From Thermogemmatispora onikobensis (GTDB taxonomy: Bacteria; Chloroflexota; Ktedonobacteria; Ktedonobacterales; Ktedonobacteraceae), in the NCBI RefSeq assembly GCF_001748285.1, contig NZ_BDGT01000007.1:62001-126000 (forward strand): DNA of 64,000 nt, written 5' to 3'. The notes beneath the pieces were generated by a model. That model did no database searches. It was not told where the DNA came from and saw nothing but the letters and a program-made list of their open reading frames with translations. Below, in pieces: positions 17,019 through 26,035 of the stretch; within the stretch, counting starts at the first letter, position 1; each line of letters opens with the position of its first letter. Position numbers and translations under genes: made by a program.

Positions 17019-17935
17019 GGGTAAAAAAACCTCTTCTGTACTCTGTGTTCGCTCCTCTGAACACACTGGGCTGAATGAACCGACTGTTACGGTCCGGCTG
17101 CAGTTATAATTCGCCTGGTTCCCGCCAGAAGGTCTGCCTGTGGTGATCGCAATGGGGAAGTCCTGAGCGGCAGGTGAGGAGCACCTGAACTGCTACTGAA
17201 GGATTGGTAGATCCCCGATCACACTCACATTATACCACGCCCATCCTAAAATACAATCAGCCAGGGCGTTAACTTTTCGTGAAGTTCGCGAGTTGCCTCG
17301 CCGCTTGAGCGGAGCGCCGTCAGGCCAGCCGGGGCGAGCCTCTGCTCCTGCCAGGATGATGAGGCCGGCTCCGTCTCTGCCGCACGCGCAGCCGATCCCG
17401 ATCTGCCCAGGCAAGGCACTACTCCCCACCGTTCGACCTGTATCGGCGGTCATCTCTCCCCATGCGCGCGCTGCCCGAGGACAGCCCTCTTTACACGTTC
17501 AAGTTGTAGGGCCTTTACAGGAGATTTTTCCCTGGTACTGATTTCCTGAAAAAGCGGAGGCGGAGGTTGAGATTTCTCAACTCTGTACCGGTACTTTTTT
17601 ATTAGCCTCAGATTGGTAGATGCATATAGATCATATCACCTGCTCTATGCTTGTATAGGGCTAGCTGAACAGGAACCAGACTGTGTCGTAGTGCCCTCTG
17701 CCGGGTCAGGGAGTAGTTGTGGACGGGGAGAGGCAGACGAGTGAGCAGGGAGGCGAACTTGAAGACTGGAGGGATAGCGGGCGGGGGGTGGGGGCGCGGC
17801 AGAGGGTGGGCGCAGTGAAGGTTTTTTCTCGTAGCTCTTCCCCTTTTGTATTTGCCTACCAGTTGTCTGGATGGCACTGGTGATATCCGCTGAGGGGCGG
17901 CATCATCCTGTGGAAAGGAAAGGTAACCAGCTACT
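17019..17935. other. 900-base intergenic region with a minus-strand promoter
   Basis: Contains the promoter candidate at 17229-17256 (minus). The motif GATTGGTAGAT occurs twice, near 17202 and 17611, in the same orientation. A 168-codon minus-strand open frame overlaps the start of the gene at 17936 and is judged spurious. No RNA gene recognised. Confidence 0.5.
17229..17256 (-). promoter_or_regulatory. Possible promoter for the zinc-ribbon gene
   Basis: On the minus strand TTGTAT (plus 17251-17256) is followed after 16 bases by a perfect TATAAT (plus 17229-17234). It points to the gene starting at 17018. Confidence 0.5.
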
Positions 17936-19429
17936 ATGTCCCGGAAGCAAGCACCGTTATCGATGTACGAGGGATCACGGAGAGCACGTCGCCGCTGGCC
18001 GATTCTGGTGGGGGTAAGCATTCCCTTGCTCCTGCTGCTGATTGCGGCGGGGGTCTTGGTGCTGCCCCACCTGACCTCGCGGGCGGCTGACGACAATACC
18101 GATTGTTCGCTCATCGTGCCGCCTAATCCACTGAGCGCCCAGGGGCTGGCGACGCCCTACCAACTGGTTGCCACCAATCCCGCCAATGGGCCATGTCATG
18201 AGGCCAACCCGGCGCAGGCGGCCTTTGTCCAGGGGGCCATTCTGGACCCCCGTACTGGGCAGATCTCTATCTATAATCCGCTTGTTGTCGACCAGGGCAC
18301 GCAGCCGGCGATCCAGCCAACCCCGCCCAAGCTGCCACAAGGGGCGGTGGTCGGGCTCTGGTTCGGCTTCAACGGCGACAATCTGACCCTGGTTGATAAC
18401 AATGGCAGCCTGAGACAGGGACGCTGCGTCAACGGAGTCAATGGCAGTATCTTTGGTCAGTTTGCGTATTGCAATGCCCCGGCCTTCTTTGCCGCTGCCA
18501 ATTACGCCATTCGCAGTGGGCGGCTGAAGGTTCCTCCGATCGGTACGGCCAAAGACGGCCAGCCTTGCCCGACGACGCGGGATTTCAGCCTGGTTGATCA
18601 GGATCAGAGTGACAATGTGGTGACTGAGTATTTGGTGACCGCTGATGGGCGTATTGCTCAGATGACTGCTGCCAATGTGGCTGCTCTGCAGGGAGCGCAG
18701 GTGCAAACCAACGGCAGCGATGAGCGGCTGCTATCGATCGGCCTCGATAGCGCCCTTGGTTGCACACCCTGGATGGCGCCCGATCTGGCCGATCCCGGTC
18801 ATACGGTTGCGGCCTTGCCGCTCAATGAGCTGCAGGCGGCCCTCTATCAGAAGCAACCTGTGGCCCTCGTGCCTGCCGGCGATCCGATGGTGCTCAACAA
18901 TGATCAGCTCGATCTGCGCAAGCTGAATGCCTATCGCGTTGGAGTCGATCAGGCTCCTGTGGGTTCGCTCAATCAGGCCAGCACGGCGACCTACTGTCAG
19001 AATCTGGTCAATGTGGCGCCGGCACGGCTGAAGCTTGACCAGCAGTTTACTCAGGCCAACCCTTCGCCCGATGCGGGAGCGGCTAATTCGCTCTTTACCT
19101 TCCTGGCCCAGCGCTTTGTGACGACCTATCAGGAGCTGAACTGTCAGGCGCTGATCAACCTGCCCGATCCGATTACGGTAACGACCGATGCCAATGGTGT
19201 CGCGGTGGATGCGACCATTAATGTCCCCAATGGGGGCGGCAATGGTGGAGGCAACGGTAACGGCAATGGCCAGGGAACAACCGTCGATTGCTCGGTCAAT
19301 GGGCGAGTCATTCAGGGTTGCTCTGGCACGGTGACAATCAATGGTGCTCCGTGTACGTTAAAGCTGGATCAGGCCAATCATCAGGTGGTGATCCAGTGTA
19401 CGCGCCGCGGCACGGTTCAACCGCAGTAG
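17936..19429 (+). CDS. Secreted protein of unknown function, Cys-containing
   Basis: A 497-residue product with a basic N-terminus (SRRARRRWP) and one hydrophobic segment (about 22-47), so it is exported or membrane-anchored by an uncleaved signal. The mature part has scattered paired Cys residues (for example DCSLIVPPNP, GPCHEANP, GRCVNG, YCNAPAFF), likely disulfides, and the phrase LSAQGLATPYQL near its start. A Gly/Asn linker (GGGNGGGNGNGNGQG) separates a small C-terminal Cys-rich piece. I recall similar secreted proteins of unknown role in actinomycetes and fungi but cannot name a family. ATG at 17936 follows AGGAAAGG. It stands alone, with long gaps on both sides. Confidence 0.7.
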   Translation: MSRKQAPLSMYEGSRRARRRWPILVGVSIPLLLLLIAAGVLVLPHLTSRAADDNTDCSLIVPPNPLSAQGLATPYQLVATNPANGPCHEANPAQAAFVQGAILDPRTGQISIYNPLVVDQGTQPAIQPTPPKLPQGAVVGLWFGFNGDNLTLVDNNGSLRQGRCVNGVNGSIFGQFAYCNAPAFFAAANYAIRSGRLKVPPIGTAKDGQPCPTTRDFSLVDQDQSDNVVTEYLVTADGRIAQMTAANVAALQGAQVQTNGSDERLLSIGLDSALGCTPWMAPDLADPGHTVAALPLNELQAALYQKQPVALVPAGDPMVLNNDQLDLRKLNAYRVGVDQAPVGSLNQASTATYCQNLVNVAPARLKLDQQFTQANPSPDAGAANSLFTFLAQRFVTTYQELNCQALINLPDPITVTTDANGVAVDATINVPNGGGNGGGNGNGNGQGTTVDCSVNGRVIQGCSGTVTINGAPCTLKLDQANHQVVIQCTRRGTVQPQ

Positions 19430-19902
19430 CGCCGCACTGACCGGACTGAGCTGAGCCTTTCACTCAGGACTCAGGCAAAGCAGATTTCTTGAGCCATAGG
19501 GCAGACCGCCTTTGGGGGTGGAAGACAGGTCGACAGGCTGTCAGCTCAGTCGCTGAGATGGCTAGAGCTAGCGACGGCCTCGGGCCGTAAGCAGATTTCT
19601 TACTCCTTTCACTGGTTTCCCGGCGGTCTGCCTCCCTCTCCACTGCCGGAGTAGAAGGTTACTCACACCTGCTGTGAGTCTTCTGCTCCGGCTTCCCCGG
19701 CGCTTTCCTGGTCTACTCTCGTGAGCGTTACGCCTGACACTGCTCGCTCAGGTTTTTTCTTCTCCCAGACGAACTACCAACCAAGGGCCTTATTGGACGT
19801 TTAGCTCCCTTGCGCTCGGTGACCTGAACGTGTTAAGCTTAGAACAAAAGTTAAAGTCGTTTGTTTGTCCTTCACTCTCGTCAGCTAGCAGTGAGAAGAG
19901 CG
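19430..19902 (+). other. Intergenic region rich in inverted and direct repeats
   Basis: No gene seen. It contains a 10-bp inverted pair (GCAGACCGCC at 19501-19510, GGCGGTCTGC at 19622-19631), a direct repeat GCAGATTTCTT at 19480-19490 and 19591-19601, and the compound hairpin at 19645-19692. A T-rich stretch near 19751 follows. Confidence 0.6.
19645..19692 (+). other. Long compound hairpin upstream of the DNA polymerase gene
   Basis: Outer arms of 13 nt (19645-19657 and 19680-19692, 12 of 13 paired, with one T/G wobble-type position) enclose an inner 7-bp stem ACTCACA/TGTGAGT (19661-19667, 19673-19679) with a 3-nt bulge and a 5-nt loop. It could be a terminator for the preceding gene or a structured leader of the polymerase mRNA. 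Confidence 0.6.
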
Positions 19903-22461
19903 ATGGTTATAGCTTCTGCTGAGGGAGCTGCCGGCAACAGGGAGATGGTCTCGCTCTGCTCGCAGGAGCAGGAAGATGCCTACCTCTTTGGCTGGAAGCC
20001 GACACCGGGCATTGTTTCTGTCTGGGCGAATCGTCAGGGCGAGGCCGTGGTCTGGTGCCGCGAGGGTGAGCGTGTTCACTGTGCGCATGAGCGTTTCTGG
20101 CCGTGGGTGCTGGCAACTTCTCTGACGGATCTGGCCACGCTGGGCGGGCGTCTGTCGCGGGTCACCGTGCTGCCTCCTCCGCCGTCAGAGGCGCCCCCAG
20201 GGCTGGTCTACTATCGCGAGCTGGATGGGCCGGAGAGAGCCTATCGTTTCCTGCTATTCTGCGCTGATCAGAGCCGCCTGGAACGCTTGCTGTTGCAGAG
20301 GGCCGCGCGTCGTCTGGGGCGGCGGCTGGCTTCGCTGAGCGAGCTGGAGGATTACTATGCAGTTGGGCCGGTGGAGCAGTATTTGATGCAGACGGGCCAG
20401 GTCTACTTTCGGGGCCTGGCCTATGAGGATCTCCATCGCCTGCAGTTTGATCTGGAGACAACGGCGCTTGATCCCCATCGAGGGCGCATTTTCCTGGCGG
20501 CGGTGCGCGATAGTCGCGGCCTGGCGATGACGCTAGAGGCGCCGCGTGAGGAGGATGAGCCGCGTCTGATTCGCGAGCTGTGTGATTTGATCTGCCAGCG
20601 CGATCCTGATGTCATTGAGAATCATAATCTGTTCGGCTTTGATCTGCCATTCTTAGAAGAGCGTGCGCGTGCGCTGGGGGTGCCTCTGATCCTCGGGCGG
20701 CAGGGAGTACCGGAGGCGGCGCGCCGCCTGCGTCGCTATCAGGAGACGCTGGCGATTGGGCCGGAGGCGCGGCGGCGCCTGCGCTATAGTGTGGCGGGCC
20801 GGGAGCTGGTCGATACGCTGGATGCCGTGCGCCGCCATGATTTTGTGGTGCGCGATATGCCGAGCTACGCCTTAAAGGATGTGGCGCGCTACTTCGGCAT
20901 TGCCTCGGCGGAGCGCACCTACATTGCCGGGATGGATATTGTGGAGACCTATCGGCACGATCCTGAGCGGGTGCGTCGCTATGCCTTAGATGATGTGGAG
21001 GAGGTCGATGGCCTGTCGCGTCGCTTGCTGGGGGCCCCTTTCGCTCTGGCGGGCATGGCGCCACGTCGCTACGAGCGCCTGGTCTCGGCGGGTCCGGCGA
21101 TGGGAATCCTGGAGCCGATTCTGGTGCGCAGCTATCTACGCGCGGGGGCGGCGCTGCCGCGCCCTTCAGAGCAGGAGGCTGAGGGTGACGGCTCGCACGA
21201 GGGTGGCGCAGTGCATCTCTTTGCGACGGGGGTAGCGGAGCATGTGGTCAAGGCGGATGTGGCTTCGCTTTATCCTTCGTTGATGCGCTCCTTCGCGATT
21301 GGTCCGCGCTGCGATCGGCTGGGGGTGCTTTTGAGTATCCTGGGACGTCTGACGGATCTGCGCCTGCGGCATAAGGAGGCTGCCCGTCAGGCTCCCCCTG
21401 GCTCGGTCGAGGCCAATCACCATGCCGCGACTCAGGCCGCGATGAAGATTTTGATCAATGCGGCCTATGGCTATATGGGCGCTGGCAAGATGGCGCTCTT
21501 CGCCGATGCCCAGGCCGCGGCTGAGGTGACGCGCCGGGGGCGCGCCATTCTGGATCAGGTGGTGGAGGCGCTGCGGGCTCGCGGCCTGGCTTTGATTGAG
21601 GCCGATACCGATGGCGTCTATGTGGCGGTCCCCCCCACGTGGGGCGAGGAACAAGAGCGGACCCTGGTGGCCGAGATTGGGGCGGGCTTGCCCTCGGGGA
21701 TTCGTCTGGAGTATGAGGGACGCTATCGGGCTATGTTCAGCCATGAGGTGAAGAATTATGCCCTGTTGACTTACGATGGTCGCTTGATCGTCCACGGGGT
21801 GGCTCTCCGCTCCAGCCGCGCAGAACCGTTCGGCGAACGCTTCTTGCGGCGTGCTCTGCTGGCGACGATGCTGGGGAGGGTCCATGAGGTGCGGTCTGCT
21901 TATCTGGAGACAGTCGAGGCCCTGCGCACACGACGGCTGCCAGCCGCAGAGGTGGCGACTCAGGTGCGGCTGACAAAGACACCAGAAGCCTATTTTGCTA
22001 CACGCCAGCTGCATCAGGAACCCGCTTATGAGGCGCTGATCAGGGCGGGACGGAGCCATTGGTTTCCCGGCGAGCGGGTGCGCTTCTATCGGGCCGCCGA
22101 GAAGCAGTATGTCTGGTTGCCCGATGAGAATACAGAGGAGGCGCCCGCTGGTCGGGAGTGGCTGGTGGGGCAGGCACCGGCTTTGGCTGAGGGAGAGGCG
22201 CCGCTGACGACGGTGGAGCGCGTCCGCCAGAGTAGCAGGGAGCTGGCCGAGCGCCGTGACTACGATGTTGAGTACTATATCCGCTTGCTGACCAGCTCCT
22301 ACGCCGCGCGCCTGCGGAAAGCCTTTGCTCCCGAGGATTTTGAGGCGCTGTTTCGTGAGGATCGTCAGCTCTCGCTGTTTATGGAGGCGAAGCCGCTGGA
22401 GCAGATTCAGCCGCGCTGGATTCGCTGTCAGCTGGCGCGAGATCAACAGGATGGCGCGTGA
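19903..22461 (+). CDS. Family B DNA polymerase with 3'-5' exonuclease domain
   Basis: About 852 residues from the ATG at 19903. The exonuclease motifs are intact: Exo I FDLETTALD (D183, E185), Exo II ENHNLFGFDLPFL and Exo III YALDDVEEV. The polymerase motifs follow: motif A DVASLYPSLM (D452), motif B KILINAAYGYMG and motif C EADTDGVYV (D568, D570). All metal-binding acids are present, so both activities are expected. Family B enzymes in bacteria (E. coli Pol II type) serve repair and restart past damage. The reading frame opens at a TTG (19861) with a GTG at 19891; the ATG at 19903 has a GAGAAGAG stretch before it but no ideal site. The gene is single and converges with the XRE-TPR gene across a hairpin. 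Confidence 0.94.
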   Translation: MVIASAEGAAGNREMVSLCSQEQEDAYLFGWKPTPGIVSVWANRQGEAVVWCREGERVHCAHERFWPWVLATSLTDLATLGGRLSRVTVLPPPPSEAPPGLVYYRELDGPERAYRFLLFCADQSRLERLLLQRAARRLGRRLASLSELEDYYAVGPVEQYLMQTGQVYFRGLAYEDLHRLQFDLETTALDPHRGRIFLAAVRDSRGLAMTLEAPREEDEPRLIRELCDLICQRDPDVIENHNLFGFDLPFLEERARALGVPLILGRQGVPEAARRLRRYQETLAIGPEARRRLRYSVAGRELVDTLDAVRRHDFVVRDMPSYALKDVARYFGIASAERTYIAGMDIVETYRHDPERVRRYALDDVEEVDGLSRRLLGAPFALAGMAPRRYERLVSAGPAMGILEPILVRSYLRAGAALPRPSEQEAEGDGSHEGGAVHLFATGVAEHVVKADVASLYPSLMRSFAIGPRCDRLGVLLSILGRLTDLRLRHKEAARQAPPGSVEANHHAATQAAMKILINAAYGYMGAGKMALFADAQAAAEVTRRGRAILDQVVEALRARGLALIEADTDGVYVAVPPTWGEEQERTLVAEIGAGLPSGIRLEYEGRYRAMFSHEVKNYALLTYDGRLIVHGVALRSSRAEPFGERFLRRALLATMLGRVHEVRSAYLETVEALRTRRLPAAEVATQVRLTKTPEAYFATRQLHQEPAYEALIRAGRSHWFPGERVRFYRAAEKQYVWLPDENTEEAPAGREWLVGQAPALAEGEAPLTTVERVRQSSRELAERRDYDVEYYIRLLTSSYAARLRKAFAPEDFEALFREDRQLSLFMEAKPLEQIQPRWIRCQLARDQQDGA

Positions 22462-22492
22462 GGCGCCGCACTGGTCAGGCGAGGGAGAAGGG

Positions 22493-22532
22493 CGACGGCA
22501 CCAATCTGGACCGGACCAGGTTGGCGCCGTCG
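22493..22532. terminator. Hairpin between convergent polymerase and XRE-TPR genes
   Basis: CGACGGC (22493-22499) pairs with GCCGTCG (22526-22532); after one mismatch CCAA pairs with TTGG and CTGG with CCAG around a 6-nt loop. It lies 31 bases after the polymerase stop and precedes TTGTGTTGTG. Probably a terminator for the polymerase gene, perhaps bidirectional. Confidence 0.65.
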
Positions 22533-22657
22533 TTGTGTTGTGCTGGTGGTGGTGGTAGGGTTTGCTCCTGGCTGAGTCTCGTCTTTGGCTCCCTCTCGTG
22601 GGCGCTGGCGGACAGGCTAGCGTATTGTACTGGCAAGCCGATCTGCTCTGGCCCACT

Positions 22658-23866
22658 TCACTGGGGCGTCTCGTTGCGAGCTTGCTGCAGGTGCTCCTGC
22701 AGCTCCTGGCGGAAGGCGCGCACGATGGCCAGGTCGCCGTAGCCGGCGCGCTCTATCTCGCTGAGCAGCTCAGAGCCTTTGGTCAGCCGGTGGGGCGATT
22801 GCCAGCCGGCGACTGCCTGCAGGAAGGCACGAGCCTCTTCGATGCAGGCCTCGACTTCGCGCAGGCGTAGAAGCGCCTGCGCCCGGTAAAGGTGAAGGCG
22901 GTAATCAAGCCAGAGGTTCCTGTCAAGAGAGATCTGACGGCGTAGTTCTTCGTACCTCTCTAAGACTTTCTGGGGCTGGTTGGTGTAGAGGTAGCCGCGA
23001 GAGCGCAGGAGGAAGATGCCGCTGAGTTTGTGGAAAACAAAGTCGCTCCCATTGCCGTAAGCTCCTTTGAGAGGCTCGGCCAGGGCAATAGCCTGTTCAA
23101 TAGTGCGTTCGAAGCGCAGGGCGTCGCCTGCGATGGCGTACATCTGGCTGAGATAAGCGCTGGTGAAGGCCGCCAGCGGTTTGCTGATCTTGAGCGAGAG
23201 ATCACGCGCTTCCTCCAGGGCACTGATGGCCTCAGTGAAGCGTCCGATGCGTTTGAGTTCGACGCCGAGCTTTTGGAGGGCATGGGCGGTCAAGACTGGG
23301 TCTCTCACCTGCCGCGCCGCAGTCAGCATCTCCTGAAAAGTTCCTCTGGCACGGTCGTAGCGGCGATGCTCGTAGTGCATGAGTCCGACAAGGCTCTGGT
23401 ACTGGATGGCCAGGATCTGCAGGCGACGCTCCTGGCGCAAGGGTGGCGGCAGCTCGCTGCGGCAGGTCTCCAGAAAGCGACCGAGGCGCTGCACCTGCTG
23501 CTCTATTTCCGGGAGAGGGGCCAACCGCCTCATGGCCAGGGTCTGCCTGAGTAGCGCTTCAGCCACTGCCAGGGTTTCCTCGAAGAGATAGTTTTTGCTG
23601 GGGAGAGCAGCCTGGGGATTGAAGGGATCGTAGGAGGACAGCCCGAATTCCCAGGGAGGAATCTCTAGCAACTCACAAAGACGGCGCAGGGTGCCCGGGT
23701 CGGCGATCCGCTTCTTGCCATATTCAATGGCCTGGACATAACGCCAGTCAACACCCGCTCCTCCCCGGGAACGCGGCCAGCGCTCCGCCAGTTCTTGCTG
23801 CGTCAGGCCGCGCCGCTCGCGATATTTTCGGATGATTTTCCCATGATGATAGCCACCCGCGCTCAT
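22658..23866 (-). CDS. XRE-family regulator with TPR repeats
   Basis: A 402-residue cytoplasmic protein. Residues about 6-70 form an XRE helix-turn-helix (HGKIIRKYRERRGLTQQELA, then YVQAIEYGKKRIADPGTLRRL), followed by a helical region with TPR-like repeats to the C-terminus, for example YDRARGTFQEMLTAA and GRFTEAISALEEARDLS. The domain order matches peptide-sensing RRNPP-type regulators (PlcR, NprR) in general outline, although ligand binding cannot be inferred from order alone. ATG at 23866 follows AGGAGG with 5-base spacing. I looked for a small secreted-peptide gene on the minus strand directly downstream and found no ATG there. It is divergent from a 71-residue gene, sharing a 220-base upstream region. 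Confidence 0.82.
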   Translation of the reverse strand: MSAGGYHHGKIIRKYRERRGLTQQELAERWPRSRGGAGVDWRYVQAIEYGKKRIADPGTLRRLCELLEIPPWEFGLSSYDPFNPQAALPSKNYLFEETLAVAEALLRQTLAMRRLAPLPEIEQQVQRLGRFLETCRSELPPPLRQERRLQILAIQYQSLVGLMHYEHRRYDRARGTFQEMLTAARQVRDPVLTAHALQKLGVELKRIGRFTEAISALEEARDLSLKISKPLAAFTSAYLSQMYAIAGDALRFERTIEQAIALAEPLKGAYGNGSDFVFHKLSGIFLLRSRGYLYTNQPQKVLERYEELRRQISLDRNLWLDYRLHLYRAQALLRLREVEACIEEARAFLQAVAGWQSPHRLTKGSELLSEIERAGYGDLAIVRAFRQELQEHLQQARNETPQ

Positions 23867-24086
23867 AGGAGCCTCCTTTCTTGTGCTCGCTTGACCAGAT
23901 AGCAGGTTCGCACTTCCCCAGGGGCCTTCTCCGTACTAACTAGTCTGTTTGTATGCAAAGATGTAAAGGGATTCTATGCTTCTGAATAGAAGCCATCGCA
24001 TGTCCCTATGAGGATTGTAGCATAGTTGGAGACGATAAAAAAGTTACGCTTTCTACGTGTCATCTTGTGTAACAGGAGGCAAAAAT

Positions 24087-24302
24087 ATGTGCGAGAGCGA
24101 GATCGCGCGACTAAGAAAGCGCCTGGAGGACGAGTATGAGGCCGCTCGCTGGGGCCTGACAGGACTGGCAGCAGGTGCCGCTCAGCATCGGTTTATTACG
24201 GCTCGCATTCGCAATATGGAGCGCTGCCATAAACGCCTGGCTCGCCTGGTTGGGGAGGAGCGTGCGACTGCCATCGCTCTGGAGGTCTGGCGCGCTAGAT
24301 AG
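24087..24302 (+). CDS. Small conserved-looking helical protein, unknown function
   Basis: A 71-residue basic protein, mostly predicted helix, beginning MCESEIARLRKRLEDEYEAA. It has two Cys and many Arg residues and no signal peptide. AGGAGGCAAAAAT directly before the ATG at 24087 is a strong ribosome-binding site and fixes the start; the frame extends upstream to 24057 without support. It is divergent from the XRE-TPR gene and might be one of its targets, which is inference from position only. I do not recognise the family. Confidence 0.6.
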   Translation: MCESEIARLRKRLEDEYEAARWGLTGLAAGAAQHRFITARIRNMERCHKRLARLVGEERATAIALEVWRAR

Positions 24303-24548
24303 CTGACGCAAGGTTGTCCCTCCGCGACGTGCTCTTATTGTTGTTCTTTTCACTCATTCTCGTATTTCATAACCATTGCCAGCGCTGGCGACAAGCGGCA
24401 AACGCAGGGGATCACCTGCCTCTCACGGCTCACAATAGGTGCACACCACAAGCCGGGCGCTAGCGGTGATCCCCACCTGTTCCCCTGCATCGTCTTCGCC
24501 ATCCTGCGTTATCTAGGCTCCCTCCAGGGCCGTCTAGGACAGGCGAGC

Positions 24549-25039
24549 GTGCGTGTGACCCGTTTCGAGGTTGGCGACAAAGTCAGTGATTTTACGCTGA
24601 GCGATGTGGCTGGTCAAGCAACCTCTCTAGGGCAATTGCTCCAGCGTGGGCGCAAGGTCCTCTTACTATTGCTCTCAGCCTCCTGCACTACCTGTCGGGC
24701 TATTGTGGCTCAGCTCGATGAGCTGGCCAGCCGTCCTGGAGGGGTGCCGGCGCTGGGGTGGATGGTTGTCGCTGTGATTTATGGCCAGCCGGCTGAGGTG
24801 CGGCTGATGGCCGAGACGTTGCGAGAGCGCGAAGGCATAGTGGTACTTGTTGATAGTGAGGCCCTGGTGGCGGGAGCTATCTGGTGGCCTCCATTCCCAT
24901 TGGCCTGGCATTAGATGAGAATGGGCGCGTACTGGATCAGTCGCGCAATCCTGGACCGAACTGGCTGTACTTGACCTTGCAGGTCGCACCGCCTGATCAC
25001 TCGCTCCTTCCACGCATACCGATAGCGCAGATCCAATGA
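24549..25039 (+). pseudogene. MauD/TlpA-like thioredoxin-fold protein, frameshifted
   Basis: The first frame (GTG start at 24549) encodes a redoxin start with FEVGDKVSDFTLSDVAGQ and the active-site pair in SASCTTCRAI, then reads into a stop at 24912-24914. A second frame from about 24870 continues the expected fold with YLVASIPIGLALDENGRVL and ends at 25037-25039. The SIP-I-G-x-x-x-D-x-x-G-x-V pattern is the usual cis-Pro and hairpin part of MauD/TlpA proteins, so one frameshift near 24865-24890 splits a protein of about 163 residues. MauD-type proteins manage disulfide exchange during maturation of Cys-rich substrates. The first gene of a four-gene run with a Cys-rich Tat protein and a MauE-like protein. 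A sequencing error cannot be excluded. Confidence 0.72.
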
Positions 25040-25079
25040 ACAGGGAGAGAGATAAGACCAGGCGAAAGGAGACCGTGAT

Positions 25080-25481
25080 ATGTCTGAAGAGCGGCAAGCG
25101 CCTCGCGAGAGGCGGCGGCTCAATGACCGCCTGATCGAGGGACTGATGCGGCAGTCTCGGCGGGGCTTTTTAGGGGGGCTGTCTCGTCTTGGGCTTCTTC
25201 TCGTAGGCACCCTCCTTGGTCTTGAGCTTGAGTGGCTGCAACCGGCATCTGCCGCCGTAGCACTGGCCTATGCTCAGCCTGGCGCGGTAACGCCAGATCT
25301 CGGCTGTCCCGAATGTACAGGTATCTGTGACCCGTGCTTCTCCGCCTGTTGCTGTCCTTGCGATACGGGCTGTGTCTGTACCTGTCTGGCGGGTTGCGCT
25401 GCCTGCATTCCAGTCGCTTTTCGCTCGCATCTTCTGTGGATTCTTGGCTATATTCCGAACTGTGTATGCGAGGCCTGCTAG
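25080..25481 (+). CDS. Tat-exported small protein with 16 clustered cysteines
   Basis: A 133-residue precursor. The N-terminus holds a canonical twin-arginine motif (SRRGFLGG, about residues 26-33) and a hydrophobic stretch ending near PASAAVALAYA, so it should be exported folded. The mature part is packed with Cys: 16 in about 60 residues, including ACCCPCDTGCVCTC, and ends VCEAC. It resembles the methylamine dehydrogenase light chain only in having a Tat signal, many Cys and MauD/MauE-like neighbours; I do not see the rest of that family's sequence. It may carry multiple disulfides or a metal cluster. ATG at 25080 follows AAGGAGA with 8-base spacing. Role unknown; the flanking redox genes suggest they fold it. 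Confidence 0.72.
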   Translation: MSEERQAPRERRRLNDRLIEGLMRQSRRGFLGGLSRLGLLLVGTLLGLELEWLQPASAAVALAYAQPGAVTPDLGCPECTGICDPCFSACCCPCDTGCVCTCLAGCAACIPVAFRSHLLWILGYIPNCVCEAC

Positions 25482-25570
25482 ACAGAGACGCTGTCACGTA
25501 ACACGCCCCTCTTCAATCAAAAAGAGAAGGCTAGTGACGGACACCCAGCGCGCAGGCCCCGTCGCCCGGC

Positions 25571-25595
25571 CTGGCTCACCCTGTGGCTGAGCCAG
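25571..25595 (+). other. 8-bp hairpin between the Cys-rich gene and its downstream neighbour
   Basis: CTGGCTCA (25571-25578) and TGAGCCAG (25588-25595) pair around a 9-nt loop without a following T-run. It could stabilise or partly terminate the upstream message. Confidence 0.45.
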
Positions 25596-25653
25596 TTGGC
25601 AGGCCGCAGGCTGGTAAGGCTCACGAGCGAGTTATGTGAAAGGAGAAGGCCGT

Positions 25654-25950
25654 ATGTCCAATCAGCAACAGCCCGAGCCTGAGTCGCAGAGACCACGACC
25701 GACCGCCTATCTTACGCGCGGCTACGACCTCTTTCGCGGCCTGGAAGGGAAACCGATCATTGGCAGCACCCCTAATCAGCGTTATCTGGGGCGCATTGTG
25801 CTTGAGGTTTGGGAGCCGCTCCGAGCAGGCAAGCATCCCGAGGAGATGGCCTATATTATTAGTCCGGCCCGCGGAGTCTCCAATGACGAGTTGTTGCTTC
25901 GCGCAACGCGGGCTATGAATACGGAGCTGGAGCGCCGTCGCAAGAAGTGA
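25654..25950 (+). CDS. Small hypothetical protein in the Mau-like locus
   Basis: A 98-residue soluble protein beginning MSNQQQPEPESQ, with a disordered acidic start, a central part TRGYDLFRGLEGKPIIG and a basic end (ELERRRKK). No signal peptide, no Cys and no motif I recognise. AAAGGAGAAGG before the ATG at 25654 supports the start. It lies between the Cys-rich Tat gene and the MauE-like gene in the same direction, so it may belong to that unit, perhaps as an accessory cytoplasmic factor. That link is positional only. Confidence 0.6.
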   Translation: MSNQQQPEPESQRPRPTAYLTRGYDLFRGLEGKPIIGSTPNQRYLGRIVLEVWEPLRAGKHPEEMAYIISPARGVSNDELLLRATRAMNTELERRRKK

Positions 25951-26035
25951 AGTCAAGAAGTGAAGTAAGGAAGAGGGTTCAAGCCTTCTCTTCTGCCTGC
26001 CGCTAGCGCTGACAGTCCTGGCAAGGTGAGCAGCT

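Noticed and set aside
17608-18114. 168-codon minus-strand open frame overlapping the start of the secreted-protein gene
   Set aside because: Overlaps a gene with a clear signal peptide and ribosome-binding site; no recognisable domain.
21166-22656. 496-codon open frame on the minus strand inside the DNA polymerase gene
   Set aside because: Antisense to well-conserved polymerase motifs; Pro/Arg/Gln-rich chance frame in GC-rich DNA.
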